The notes beneath the pieces are model-generated. The model saw only the letters and a program-made list of their open reading frames with translations, had not been told where the DNA came from and made no database searches. A DNA stretch of 64,000 bases from Loki-b32 sp048941605 (lineage in GTDB: Archaea; Asgardarchaeota; Lokiarchaeia; Sigyniarchaeales; SOKP01), in assembly GCA_048941605.1 (NCBI GenBank), contig JBHLNL010000001.1, positions 1-64,000 of the forward strand, written 5' to 3'. This document shows positions 35,314 to 44,777 of this stretch, piece by piece (the stretch's first letter is position 1; the number at the start of each line of letters is the position of its first letter). The position numbers and the translations under genes are program-made.

Positions 35314-36639
35314 TCACTTCCTTAATTGCCTCATTTGAATCATTTTTTTTATATTCTTAGTTTGGTTTGAAGTTTCCTCTCGAATTGTTGTCCCTACAAA
35401 ATGTAAAAACACATCTTCTAAAGTAGGTTCATGCATGTTTACAGTTTTTATCTTAAGTCCATTTTCATTGATTATTTGAATGATCATTGATAACTGTTGT
35501 CCCCCCCTCTCGCATGAAATTGAGATAGAAGGTTCTAAATCTTCCTCTTTTTCTTCTAAATCTCCTCTGTTAATTTTAATTATTTCTTGCTTTATATTAT
35601 CCGGAACTTCTTCTAAGAGTTTATCATCAAACATGTTAGCAATTTTTTTCTTCATTGCTATTGGTGCATTTAGAAACATTCCAGTTGTCATTGGCATTCT
35701 TTTCCAAGCCTCTATCAATTTTTTAGGATCTGATAATGTTTCTCGTATTCGTGCTTGTACCATTGCAGGATCAATGTTAGGCATACCTTTAGGTAATTGT
35801 ATATTAGACATTATGTCTTTTTGTAATTCAGCTGAACCAATTGTAACATTTCTTACTCCTGGAATCTCCTTGATTTGATTTATCATCATCGGAATTTTAA
35901 ACCTTTCATCAAGATCTTCAAATTGAATATCAATAACATCCCCTGATAATTGTTTTTTAAGGTTTTCCGATGTATCCATAGCAATTATCTCACCATGGTC
36001 CATGATGCATATTCTATCAGCAAGCTCATCTGCCTCATCCATATAATGAGTAGTGATAAGAATTGTTATCTTTGAGTCACTTTTATTCAACTCTTTTATC
36101 TTGTCCCATATTTTTCTACGCGTTTGAGGATCTAATCCCAAGGTAGGTTCATCTAAAAAAAGAACTTTAGGCTCATGGAGTAAACCTCTAGCAATTTCTA
36201 ATCGTCTTTTCATCCCACCAGAATAATTCTTTACAAAAGTAAACGCTCTATCATCAAGATCCACTATTTTTAGAACTTCTTTTATTTTCTCTTGCCTCTC
36301 CTTTTTTGGCATCCCATAAAGAATTGCGTGTAATTCTAAATTTTCCCATGCTTTCATCTCCCCATCCAATGATGGTTCTTGAAAAACTATACCAATACTT
36401 TTTCTAACTTTTTCAGGATCTTTATTAACGTCGTAATTATTCACGAAGGCATTCCCTTTTGTAGAGGATAATAATGTTGCCAAGATACTTATGGTTGTAG
36501 TTTTCCCAGCGCCATTAGGACCTAATAAAGCAAAAATCTCGCCTTTCTTAATGTTAAAACTAATATCATCTACAGCTAAAACATTCCCTTCTTCATAGAT
36601 CTTTGTTAAATTCTTTACTTCTATTATATTTTGAGTCAT
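35314..36639 (-). CDS. ABC-2 transporter ATPase with a C-terminal insertion
   Basis: 441 residues. Walker A GPNGAGKT (40-47), Q-loop FQEPSLDG, signature YSGGMKRRL (139-147), Walker B LFLDEPTLGLD and H-loop ITTHYMDEADELAD mark a DrrA-type ATPase. The C-terminal regulatory domain begins VIDIQFEDLDERFKIP and ends MHEPTLEDVFLHFVG, but about 95 residues (270-366) are inserted within it, Met-rich and helical, ending in an acidic run. The following permease gene overlaps its transcription unit at six bases' distance. Confidence 0.93.
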   Translation of the reverse strand: MTQNIIEVKNLTKIYEEGNVLAVDDISFNIKKGEIFALLGPNGAGKTTTISILATLLSSTKGNAFVNNYDVNKDPEKVRKSIGIVFQEPSLDGEMKAWENLELHAILYGMPKKERQEKIKEVLKIVDLDDRAFTFVKNYSGGMKRRLEIARGLLHEPKVLFLDEPTLGLDPQTRRKIWDKIKELNKSDSKITILITTHYMDEADELADRICIMDHGEIIAMDTSENLKKQLSGDVIDIQFEDLDERFKIPMMINQIKEIPGVRNVTIGSAELQKDIMSNIQLPKGMPNIDPAMVQARIRETLSDPKKLIEAWKRMPMTTGMFLNAPIAMKKKIANMFDDKLLEEVPDNIKQEIIKINRGDLEEKEEDLEPSISISCERGGQQLSMIIQIINENGLKIKTVNMHEPTLEDVFLHFVGTTIREETSNQTKNIKKMIQMRQLRK

Positions 36640-36724
36640 ATTCTTTCATAGGTTAATTTTTTATTACAAAAATACTTTTCTAAAAACATTTTTTACTCCT
36701 TTATCATTTTAAAAAAAAAAAAGT

Positions 36725-37702
36725 TTATTTTTTTCTTATTTTATTTCTTCTTCTTTTCCAAAATACTAAATAAACACATAATCCCCCAAAACATAATGCT
36801 AATATAATGAGAATCATATAAAAAATCCAATCTGAATTTGTGCTTACAATTTGGTAGATTATATTGTTATCAACATCTTTCACTATGAATAATGATAGTG
36901 TTCCTTCCCTGCCATAAGCAATTTCTACAGTGTAATTTGTTACACCAATCCGATTTATTATAAGAACATCGTCATTGACAGTTGCATTTTGACAATTAAG
37001 TGTAGTTATGAAATCTTCTAAATAAGAAGCAGAGGGCATACCTACAGCAAACCCGTTGAAAATAAAAAGCCATAGAAAATCATCTGAATCTAAAATAGGA
37101 AAAATATATCCTTCAAACTGAATTATTGGATTGCTATTAAGCCTAGTGGATAAGTTATTATAATCATTTAAAATATCATCTATATCTGTAGGATTTTGGA
37201 ATATTAAAAGTGGTTCATTAGCATTACTTGGATTCTCTTCAAAAGCACTAACTGTAAAATTCCATACAGAACGTAGACCAATCCATAAGTTGTAACTATT
37301 CGTATAATTACTGTTTATGGTAGTTTCATTATATCCTTGAGTCTCCATTAGCATTAATAATGGAATAATATCCTGGGATTCGAATAATGCTGGTAAAAAT
37401 AGGGAAATAAATACATCGTATGTTTCCCATGAAACTGAATTCCATCCTTTAATTGTTGTTTTACTTTGAGCCCCCAATTCATCAGCATCTCCTTCAAACC
37501 AATCAATGGGTGTTGAAGATGAATTAACTGTGTTTTGCCAAGCTGTTTCATTATATTGATTTACAATTAGAATTTCAGTTCCTTTTGTTAACCCAATACC
37601 ATAATTTACAGCAAACACAGAAAAAGCAAAATTAATTAACATTGTCCCTAAAATAAATAATCCAATAATATATAATTTCAAAGTTTTCTTTTTTCTTAAC
37701 AT
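36725..37702 (-). CDS. Membrane-anchored extracellular protein of the ABC cluster
   Basis: 325 residues. A signal/anchor helix at about 9-31, an extracellular part with several NxS/T sites, and a C-terminal TM helix (about 295-316) followed by a strongly basic tail (KRRRNKIRKK). The loop TKGTEILIVNQYNETAWQNT is the nearest thing to a motif; I do not recognise the fold. It is encoded between two ABC-2 modules, so it may be an accessory or substrate-facing component of one of them. Confidence 0.65.
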   Translation of the reverse strand: MLRKKKTLKLYIIGLFILGTMLINFAFSVFAVNYGIGLTKGTEILIVNQYNETAWQNTVNSSSTPIDWFEGDADELGAQSKTTIKGWNSVSWETYDVFISLFLPALFESQDIIPLLMLMETQGYNETTINSNYTNSYNLWIGLRSVWNFTVSAFEENPSNANEPLLIFQNPTDIDDILNDYNNLSTRLNSNPIIQFEGYIFPILDSDDFLWLFIFNGFAVGMPSASYLEDFITTLNCQNATVNDDVLIINRIGVTNYTVEIAYGREGTLSLFIVKDVDNNIIYQIVSTNSDWIFYMILIILALCFGGLCVYLVFWKRRRNKIRKK

Positions 37703-37718
37703 TATTTATCACCTACTT

Positions 37719-38567
37719 TTATAATTGCCTCCTTTTGAATAAATATGCAGCAAGGATGAAATAAACAATAATATATACAACTAATAATGTTATCCCCATT
37801 TCAACACTAGGTGTTATCCACTGACCGAATGTGAATCCTCCCATACCTCCCATACCACTAATTGGAAGTTCAGCATATCTTGGATCTGGAAATGGATATT
37901 CAAGTATCCCAGTTATAAGTCTACCTAAATATGTAATTGAATATAAGGGCTCAATGTCTCCAGCAAACACGAAGGTAACGATCTGATCTGCAATGTTGAA
38001 TCCGATAAGGAGAAGTAATATTGTAGATATGATTGTTAGATTTACACTTTTCATAAATGAACTAAAAAGCGTTACAAAACTACTTAGTGCTATAACATAT
38101 AATATCGCAATGCTATATGAATAGAAGAATCGAAGATTAATTGGTCCAGCATAGAAAAATAATCCTAATAACCCCAAAAAAAAGTAATAAACTGTTATAA
38201 TTAAAACTACTAAAGCTAGATTTCCAAGATATTTTCCCAGGATTAATTTATATTTGTTAATTTTAGGAAAGACAATAAAACCGGTTTTTTTATCAAATTC
38301 AGAGCAAATTATTCCTGAAAAAAATAAGCATGCTGCTAATAAAGTAATGAATTCAATAAACGTTAATCCATTGTTGAAAAATTCTGCTTGTGTGTTTGGA
38401 AGAAGATAATTTGGTAATAAAGCTTGAAGTAAAAAACTTTGAAGAAAAACTATAATTATAGCAATTCCAAGAAAAAAATAAAATTTTTTCATCTGACTTT
38501 TCATTTCAAAAACAATTGTGGAAAGAATTGGTTTAATTCCGGTAGTCTTTTTGCTTTTAATTCGCAT
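37719..38567 (-). CDS. ABC-2 type permease
   Basis: 282 residues with six hydrophobic helices. The pattern SEFDKKTGFIVFPKINKYKLILGKYLGN, followed by a series of TM helices, is that of ABC-2 family permeases (DUF/CcmB-like subset). A Gly/Met-rich extracellular loop (PISGMGGMGGFTFGQ) precedes the last helix. It lies 19 bp from the ATPase gene upstream, its probable partner. Confidence 0.85.
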   Translation of the reverse strand: MRIKSKKTTGIKPILSTIVFEMKSQMKKFYFFLGIAIIIVFLQSFLLQALLPNYLLPNTQAEFFNNGLTFIEFITLLAACLFFSGIICSEFDKKTGFIVFPKINKYKLILGKYLGNLALVVLIITVYYFFLGLLGLFFYAGPINLRFFYSYSIAILYVIALSSFVTLFSSFMKSVNLTIISTILLLLIGFNIADQIVTFVFAGDIEPLYSITYLGRLITGILEYPFPDPRYAELPISGMGGMGGFTFGQWITPSVEMGITLLVVYIIVYFILAAYLFKRRQL

Positions 38568-38586
38568 TTTTCTCTAACGCCCCAAA

Positions 38587-39663
38587 TTAATTCATTTTAT
38601 TTTTTGAATTATTATCCTTCATCATTTCTAGATAAATTCTTTCTAATTGAGATGATCTTGGTTGAATATATGATATTATTGTAAAATCTGATTCGAATTC
38701 CTTGATCAAAATTTTTAAGATTTCTCCCTTCGATTCGTTAATCCCATCGTAGAAAATTTTCAATCCTTGATGTCTGGGATCATATTTAATTGGAATCTTT
38801 GAAATTTTCGGATCTAAATTCTTTTCTAAATAGGGATTAAGTTTTTCAGTTAACCGATCTAATAAGGGTTCTAATTCATTTAGGGGAATTGGATCAAGTA
38901 ATACACAATTAAGTTCATTAGATTTTAAAGCTTTGGCTAGATTTTCTACAGTATCAAACCCAATTATTGAACCTTGATTGATTAAAGCTATCTTATCACA
39001 TACCTCAGAAATCTCATATAACATATGTGATGCGACAAATATAGTTTTTCCTAAAGATTGAAGTTCTCGAATGTAGCTCCGGATTTCAATACGTGCTTGT
39101 GGATCTAAACCTGTTTGGGGTTCATCTAGTATGATGATATCAGGATCATGTAAAATAGCTTGAATTATCCCTAATTTCTGAGTCATTCCTTTAGAAAAGG
39201 TTTTAACTTTTTTCCATTTCCAATCTTTAAGCCTAAACAAAGTTAAAAGTTCATCTATTCTACCATCAATCTTTTCTTTTGGATAATTCTGAAGGTTAGC
39301 AAAGTATCTTAATAATTGATTTGCTGTCATATCATAAAATGCGGGAATATCAATCAAGAAACCCATATTACTGATTGTCCTTGAAACTTTTTGCAAATCT
39401 TTTAATTCATCATGATTGGTATTGATTAGTATTCTACCTGATGTAGGTCTCAAAATTTTCGCAATCATTTTAATTGTTGTAGTTTTACCCGCTCCATTCG
39501 GTCCTACTAATCCAATAGTTTCCCCTCTATGAACAACGAGGTTTATATTATCTACAGCAGTTAAATTACCAAATTTTTTTGTTAAATTTTCTAATTTGAT
39601 AACAACTTTAGACCTGTCAATAAATGGTTTTTCATGAATATCTGTTTCTTGAATATTTAACAT
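38587..39663 (-). CDS. ABC transporter ATPase
   Basis: 358 residues. VGPNGAGKTTTIKM (Walker A), FSKGMTQKLGIIQA (signature, with KGMTQ for GGMxQ), IIILDEPQTGLDPQ (Walker B) and VASHMLYEISEVCD (H-loop). After the ATPase a C-terminal domain of about 120 residues, ending in a glutamate/serine-rich stretch, is typical of this ABC-2 class. The start ATG follows AGGAAGAGG in the intergenic region to the PadR gene. Confidence 0.93.
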   Translation of the reverse strand: MLNIQETDIHEKPFIDRSKVVIKLENLTKKFGNLTAVDNINLVVHRGETIGLVGPNGAGKTTTIKMIAKILRPTSGRILINTNHDELKDLQKVSRTISNMGFLIDIPAFYDMTANQLLRYFANLQNYPKEKIDGRIDELLTLFRLKDWKWKKVKTFSKGMTQKLGIIQAILHDPDIIILDEPQTGLDPQARIEIRSYIRELQSLGKTIFVASHMLYEISEVCDKIALINQGSIIGFDTVENLAKALKSNELNCVLLDPIPLNELEPLLDRLTEKLNPYLEKNLDPKISKIPIKYDPRHQGLKIFYDGINESKGEILKILIKEFESDFTIISYIQPRSSQLERIYLEMMKDNNSKNKMN

Positions 39664-39678
39664 TGTTTTTTCCTCTTC

Positions 39679-40407
39679 CTAGTTTTCCCCTTCTTCTCTT
39701 TTCTTAATTGATTCATCTACCATTTCTATTACTCTATCTTTATTTAAGGAGTCCATTTTCTCAATTTCCTCAATTATTCTATCTAAATCGGTTTTACTTT
39801 CTTTAAAATTTTCAATTTTTTGTTCTATCCTTTGAAGCATGCCTTTCATCCAAGATCTTAAGCCTCTAAAAAAATCAATTGCATCGTCTTTCGATTCAAA
39901 TTCTTTAATTTTTTCTAGTAAAATCAATCTTAAACCTTTGGAAGGGCTTATTTCTGACATCATACTAAATAAATTTGCCCATTTCAATTTTAGCTCTTCT
40001 AAGAATTTCCTTCCTAATTCCGTAGTAATAAAGAACTTATTTGCTCGACCTTCTACTATTTCCTCTTTAGATTGTAAATATTTTTTATCCTCTAATTCCT
40101 GCAGAGTCCTTATCAAAGTTCCTCTTGGAAAATTATATTTCTCCTGCAACTGATAGCCAGTAATCCCATTAGGATACTCTGAAATTATTAATAAAACAAT
40201 GAAATCTCTTATTTCCTGAAATGATTCTCTACCTATAGGTAAAGGAGGTTTGAAATGTCCTTTTGAAAATGGTGGAAATGATCCAAAGGGAGGAAACCCA
40301 CCAAATGGAGGTTGATGTGGAGGCCCTTGATGCTCAGGTGGACCTTGTCCCATGAATCTATGTGACCTATTCTCAAACCTAAATTGATCTATATCTCTTT
40401 TGAACAC
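39679..40407 (-). CDS. PadR-like winged-helix regulator with Pro/Gly-rich N-terminus
   Basis: 242 residues. Residues about 15-55 are a low-complexity Gly/Pro/Phe-rich segment (PPFGGFPPFGSFPPFSKG). The winged helix follows: IRDFIVLLIISEYPNGITGYQLQEKY, PRGTLIRTLQELEDKKYL and ANKFFITTELGRKFLEEL, as in PadR. The C-terminus is a long helical dimerisation arm. First gene of the minus-strand ABC cluster, so it probably controls it. Start GTG, with AGGTGGT seven bases upstream. Confidence 0.87.
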   Translation of the reverse strand: MFKRDIDQFRFENRSHRFMGQGPPEHQGPPHQPPFGGFPPFGSFPPFSKGHFKPPLPIGRESFQEIRDFIVLLIISEYPNGITGYQLQEKYNFPRGTLIRTLQELEDKKYLQSKEEIVEGRANKFFITTELGRKFLEELKLKWANLFSMMSEISPSKGLRLILLEKIKEFESKDDAIDFFRGLRSWMKGMLQRIEQKIENFKESKTDLDRIIEEIEKMDSLNKDRVIEMVDESIKKREEGEN

Positions 40408-40470
40408 TGTTTATACCACCTAAAATTCAGGAAAATTGATTAAAACGTACTTAATAATAAAAATGAAATC

Positions 40471-40500
40471 ATTATATTTAAACATTGTCCAAATCGGACA
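40471..40500 (-). promoter_or_regulatory. Putative promoter and palindromic operator of the padR-ABC cluster
   Basis: TGTCC-AAATC-GGACA at 40486-40500 is a perfect 5-bp inverted repeat with a 5-bp centre. On the minus strand it sits immediately upstream of TTTAAATATAAT (40482-40471), a TATA-like box about 64 bases before the PadR start codon. A site beside the BRE/TATA is well placed for control by the PadR protein itself. Confidence 0.55.
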
Positions 40501-40602
40501 TATGTCAACTACCATTTTTTTATATTTTGTAACAAGTTAACTAATAAAAAATGATATAAATTATCAATTTTAAGTTAATAATATTAGAAAAACTGAAGTA
40601 TT

Positions 40603-41940
40603 ATGACAGAAGTATATATTGAAGAAACAAATAAAGGGATTGATTTAGCTGTATACCGAATTTTCAATCAAATTGAGAAAGTTAAAGGAAATATCCTTAA
40701 AGATTCAAAAGAAGTTTATATTAAAGTGAATGGAATAGACTTTAAAGATCATACTTATACTTCTCCAAAAGTTTTGGAAGCTGTAATTATGTATCTTAAA
40801 TCAATCGGTGCAAAAATCTATGTAATGGAAAACTCTACTCAAGCAAATTTAACGAGATTAGTTTTTACAATTACAGGTTATAAGGAAATTTGTGAAAAAT
40901 CAGGAGTAAATATCATTTATTTAGATGAAGAAAATACTCAAACTTTTGCATTCAAGACAAAACTTTCTACAGAAGAGGATCCCAAAGGATATAATTTAAA
41001 AAATTTCAGATTACCAGAAACTATAGTTAAAATTATGAATAATCAAGATAAGATTACCTATATTAATATACCTAAACTTAAAACCCATTCAATGGCAGGA
41101 GTAACTCTTAGTCTAAAGAATCAATGGGGATTTCCTCAACATTCAGATCGCGGAAAAGATCATAATTATAATTTACATTCAAAATTAGTAGATCTTTATG
41201 AAATGATTCAGCCTGATATTGCTTTAATAGATGGAACTGAAGGTACTATTAATGGTCATTATCCACCTACAGCATGGGAAGATAAATGTGTAATTCCTTT
41301 TAAAATTTTAATAGGGGGAACAGACCCAATAGCAGTTGACGTTGTAGGGACTAGAATATTTGGATTGAATATTGAGGAAGTTCCCCATTTAAAAATAGCT
41401 TATAAACGAGGTTTAGGTGAAGGGGATTTAAATAAAATTAAGGTTATTGGGACAGATCTGAAAAAATTTAATGAAAAATATGATTGGAATCTCCTTCAAA
41501 AATTCCCTGAAGATGTTAAAATCATAAAAGGAAAAGTTTTATTATGTAGAGAGGGATGTCAAAATAATCCACTAACAGTTTTACAATCTTTTGCATATGA
41601 TTTTCCTGATAAATTTAAAGGAGGTTGGTTTATTATAATGGGTAAAGGCCATGAAGAGAACCTTATAGAACAGTTAAAAGCCGAAGGTTATCAGAAAGGA
41701 CTTGTAGTAGGATATTGTGCAATTGATGAAGTTGGCAAAAAATTAAGGAAGGAATTTGGTAGAAGAAATATATATTTCTCAGGTGATTGTAATAATCTAG
41801 CTGATACGGTTACTGCCGAACTGAAATTAGCAGGGATGAATGTATTTGATATAATACCTCTTGAGTATGAAAAGATAATGGAGATTTTAGAAGAGGCACG
41901 AGAACATGATACTAAAGCTTTAATCGCAACGGCATTTTAA
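40603..41940 (+). CDS. DUF362 domain protein
   Basis: 445 residues. DUF362 pattern: an N-terminal KVNGIDF segment, SPKVLEAVIMYLKSIGAKIYVMENS, then YINIPKLKTHSMAGVTLSLKNQWGF and ALIDGTEGTINGHYP, and GGTDPIAVDVVGTRIFG. The family is linked to Fe-S chemistry, but no CxxCxxC ferredoxin cluster is present; the C-terminal third (about 310-445) instead carries four scattered Cys and an unassigned fold. It diverges from the PadR/ABC cluster. Function unknown. Confidence 0.82.
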   Translation: MTEVYIEETNKGIDLAVYRIFNQIEKVKGNILKDSKEVYIKVNGIDFKDHTYTSPKVLEAVIMYLKSIGAKIYVMENSTQANLTRLVFTITGYKEICEKSGVNIIYLDEENTQTFAFKTKLSTEEDPKGYNLKNFRLPETIVKIMNNQDKITYINIPKLKTHSMAGVTLSLKNQWGFPQHSDRGKDHNYNLHSKLVDLYEMIQPDIALIDGTEGTINGHYPPTAWEDKCVIPFKILIGGTDPIAVDVVGTRIFGLNIEEVPHLKIAYKRGLGEGDLNKIKVIGTDLKKFNEKYDWNLLQKFPEDVKIIKGKVLLCREGCQNNPLTVLQSFAYDFPDKFKGGWFIIMGKGHEENLIEQLKAEGYQKGLVVGYCAIDEVGKKLRKEFGRRNIYFSGDCNNLADTVTAELKLAGMNVFDIIPLEYEKIMEILEEAREHDTKALIATAF

Positions 41941-42008
41941 AATTCATTTTTTTTATGTTTCCTTAAAATAAATAAATTTTTTTAAAGATATTTAACGAAT
42001 AAAATATT

Positions 42009-42758
42009 GTGGATTTAAGTTCTATTTATTCTGAAGTAAAACAATTCTTATCGATCTCTAATAATAATTCCGATTTGGAACAAAATCTTAATCATTATTA
42101 TAAATCGGAACCAGATGAGAATAAACTCGAAATTTTAGGTGATATCTTAAGTTTTGTTAAAAAATTTACAATGTTTAAAGATATCAAACCATTCATGAAC
42201 TCATTATACACATGTATTAATAATACTCTTGAAATTAAACCTGAATCTATCTTTGATTTCGAAGACTTATTAATAAGAAATTCTATTATCCATTTTGTCC
42301 AAGAATACATTAACTATTCAAAAATAAACCAGAAGGATCAAGTCTTAGAATTCTTAATAGACTCATTAGAGAAACTTCAAAAAAAGCCTTTAATCATGAA
42401 TCTTGGTTTATTAATAAAACCCATGTACCAAGATCAAATTTATCTTAATAATCTAAAGAATCTCAAAGAAGTAGAGGTTACTTATAATTTAGATAACAAT
42501 ATAGAAATTAAAATTAAACAAGAAATTGATAAATGGTTAGAAACTCAAGATATCCATTTAGATCACCAAGAAGAGTTAAAAGCAAATTTAAATCGAAAAT
42601 ATGAGCAATTAATCAGTAATTATAATTTATCATTAGAATCAGAGAAATCAAAGAAATTAAAAATGGAAGTTATAGAAATGCTCACCATGAAATTAACAAT
42701 AATAAGTCTCATGGAACATCTTCCTGAAGATTCATTTGAACCAATTCCGATAAGGTAG
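42009..42758 (+). CDS. Hypothetical all-helical protein
   Basis: 249 residues, rich in Leu, Asn, Glu and Lys, consistent with a soluble helical protein. There are no Cys motifs, signal peptide or TM helices. The start codon is GTG at 42009. It precedes the coiled-coil repeat gene by 134 bp on the same strand, and the two might work together. I recognise no family. Confidence 0.55.
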   Translation: MDLSSIYSEVKQFLSISNNNSDLEQNLNHYYKSEPDENKLEILGDILSFVKKFTMFKDIKPFMNSLYTCINNTLEIKPESIFDFEDLLIRNSIIHFVQEYINYSKINQKDQVLEFLIDSLEKLQKKPLIMNLGLLIKPMYQDQIYLNNLKNLKEVEVTYNLDNNIEIKIKQEIDKWLETQDIHLDHQEELKANLNRKYEQLISNYNLSLESEKSKKLKMEVIEMLTMKLTIISLMEHLPEDSFEPIPIR

Positions 42759-42892
42759 ATAAAATTAAAGTAAAATTACTTTAATTAAATGACAAATTCT
42801 CTACGTTAATTTAAAATTTATTTATTCTTTAAACATAAAAATTATTAAATACGAATTTTAATATTATATTTAAAAAAAGTTTCAATCATTAT

Positions 42893-44263
42893 TTGAATGT
42901 GAGAATTTTGGGTGAAAATGAAAAACCTTTATCCCAGGAAGAAATAGAACAACAAAAAAAACTTGTTAGCGACCTTTATAAGAAAGAAAAAGAAGAAAGA
43001 GAAGAATATTTAAAAAGTACTGAGGAAGAAAGAAAAAAAATTTTTGAGGAAGTAAAGCAACAGATTTCAGATTTAATTGATGAGAAAGCATTTATGATCG
43101 ATCGTTATAAAGAAACTGCTACCCAATTAAAAGAACTACAACCTGATAGAGAAGCTGTAGCAGATAAAATAGAGAAATCCGTTGAAGAAAAAGCTTTTCA
43201 TATAGAAAAAAGAAGAGAATTAGATGAACAGCGTATTAGTATGCATCCTGATATTGAAGGTACAGCAGATAAAATAGAAAAATCTATTGGAGAGAAAGCT
43301 TTTCATATTGAAAAAAGAAGAGAATTGGATGAACAGCGTATTAATATACATCCGGATATGGAAGGAGTTGGTGATAAAATAGAAAAATCTGTAGGGGAGA
43401 AAGCCTTTCGAGTTGAAAAATTACGAGAAATTGATCAACAACGAATTGGGATTCATCCAGATATTGAAGGTGTCAGCGATAAAATAGAAAGATCAGTAGG
43501 AGAGAAAGCTTTTCGAGTAGAAAAGTTAAGAGAAATCGACCAACAACGGATGGGAACACATCCAGATATTGGAGGTGTCAGTGATAAAATAGAAAAATCT
43601 ATAGGAGAGAAAGCTTTTCGAGTAGAAAAGTTAAGAGAAATCGACCAACAACGGATGGGAACACATCCGGATATCGAAGGTGTCAGTGATAAAATAGAGA
43701 AATCTGTAGGGGAGAAGGCTTTTATGATTGACCGCCAGAAGGAACAGGAGGCACAACGAAGGGAATTGCAACCCGATATTGATGGTATGGGAGAAAAGAT
43801 AGAAAAAAGTTTAGGAGAGAAAGCTTTCATGATGGATCGTCAAAAAGAAAGTGTTTTACTAAGGAAAGAACTTCATCCTGATATTGAAGGAACTGCTGAA
43901 AAAATAGAAAAAATGGTAGGAGAAAAAGCTTTCATGATTGATCGTCAGAAGAAACAGGATGCACGAAGAAGAGAACTACATCCTGATATCGAAAGTATGG
44001 GGGAGAAAATAGAAAAAAGCCTAGGAGAGAAAGTTTTCATGGCGGAACGTCAAAAGGAAAGTGTTTTACAAAGAAAGGAATTACATCCTGATATGGAAGG
44101 AGTTAGCCAAAAAATCATTAGTACTGTAGAAAAACAGGCAAAAAAAATTGAAGAACAAAAAGATATCGATGAAAAACGAATTGATATAAAAACTAATGCT
44201 AAAAATATTGTTAAAAAATTTGAATCAGAAGTTGAAAAATTTAAAAAGAATGAAGATGAATAA
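42893..44263 (+). CDS. Coiled-coil protein built of 35-residue tandem repeats
   Basis: 456 residues, highly charged, predicted almost entirely helical. From about residue 85 to 400 it consists of nine complete 35-residue units with partial ones at both ends. Each reads like DKIEKSVGEKAFRVEKLR followed by EIDQQR...HPDI; the invariant HPD/QPD between units would break or kink the helix. No Cys, TM or signal. The first codon is TTG (42893) or GTG (42899). A spacer or scaffold role is inferred from composition only. Confidence 0.72.
   Translation: MNVRILGENEKPLSQEEIEQQKKLVSDLYKKEKEEREEYLKSTEEERKKIFEEVKQQISDLIDEKAFMIDRYKETATQLKELQPDREAVADKIEKSVEEKAFHIEKRRELDEQRISMHPDIEGTADKIEKSIGEKAFHIEKRRELDEQRINIHPDMEGVGDKIEKSVGEKAFRVEKLREIDQQRIGIHPDIEGVSDKIERSVGEKAFRVEKLREIDQQRMGTHPDIGGVSDKIEKSIGEKAFRVEKLREIDQQRMGTHPDIEGVSDKIEKSVGEKAFMIDRQKEQEAQRRELQPDIDGMGEKIEKSLGEKAFMMDRQKESVLLRKELHPDIEGTAEKIEKMVGEKAFMIDRQKKQDARRRELHPDIESMGEKIEKSLGEKVFMAERQKESVLQRKELHPDMEGVSQKIISTVEKQAKKIEEQKDIDEKRIDIKTNAKNIVKKFESEVEKFKKNEDE
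43148..44104 (+). repeat. 105-bp tandem repeat array (35 residues per unit)
   Basis: About nine units of 105 bp within the coiled-coil gene. Neighbouring units near 43500-43610 and 43605-43715 are almost identical in DNA (for example TTTTCGAGTAGAAAAGTTAA occurs in both), while outer units have diverged, implying recent central expansion. Confidence 0.88.
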
Positions 44264-44279
44264 AATTTTCCTTCCTTAT

Positions 44280-44777
44280 CTATATATGTATATCAAACCT
44301 AAATAAAGCGTTTAAATTCAGACTTTCTAATCTTTTTTTATAATTTAATATTGATGGGTTTATTTCACCATTAAAATTATTTATAAGATTTTTAAATCGG
44401 ATATAGAAATCCTCTACAATTTCTCTTAAAATTCCTCTTTCCATTTGCAAATTTGTTTTTTTGGTAATAGCTATAGCTAAAAGTCTCCCTTCTCTTTCAT
44501 ATAAAATCCTTGTTCCTTTGAAGTTTATTTCTTGTAACTCTTCGTTTCCACCTTCATTTACTTCATTAATAAATAAGTTTATAGCATTTAGAAAACTGCA
44601 GATTAAGTCATCTTTCAAAAAATTCAGACTATCAGTATATCTATTGCTAACAAGTAGAGCACCAGTTTCATAATCAATAAAATAAATAGCATGGAATCTA
44701 CACTCTTGGTAATTAAACTTTTCAAGCCTAAATCCGTATGTGTTATTGCGTTTATTAAAATTATTTTGAAATTCCAT
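44280..44777 (-). CDS. Putative longin-like domain protein
   Basis: 165 residues. AIYFIDYETGALLVSNRY, a helix (LKDDLICSFLNAINLFINEV), RILYEREGRLLAIAITKK and a long terminal helix follow the strand-strand-helix-strand-helix order of longin or related small-GTPase regulatory folds seen in Asgard genomes. It resembles the N-terminal half of the protein at 2146-2898 in style. No other motif. It is convergent with the repeat-protein gene. Confidence 0.5.
   Translation of the reverse strand: MEFQNNFNKRNNTYGFRLEKFNYQECRFHAIYFIDYETGALLVSNRYTDSLNFLKDDLICSFLNAINLFINEVNEGGNEELQEINFKGTRILYEREGRLLAIAITKKTNLQMERGILREIVEDFYIRFKNLINNFNGEINPSILNYKKRLESLNLNALFRFDIHI

Noticed and set aside
43453..43830. Minus-strand 125-codon frame across the coiled-coil repeats
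   Set aside because: It is the antisense reading of the 105-bp repeats, which keeps frames open on both strands; there is no start context or family similarity.
43148..44104. CRISPR array
   Set aside because: Units are contiguous 105-bp coding repeats without unique spacers; no cas genes are nearby.
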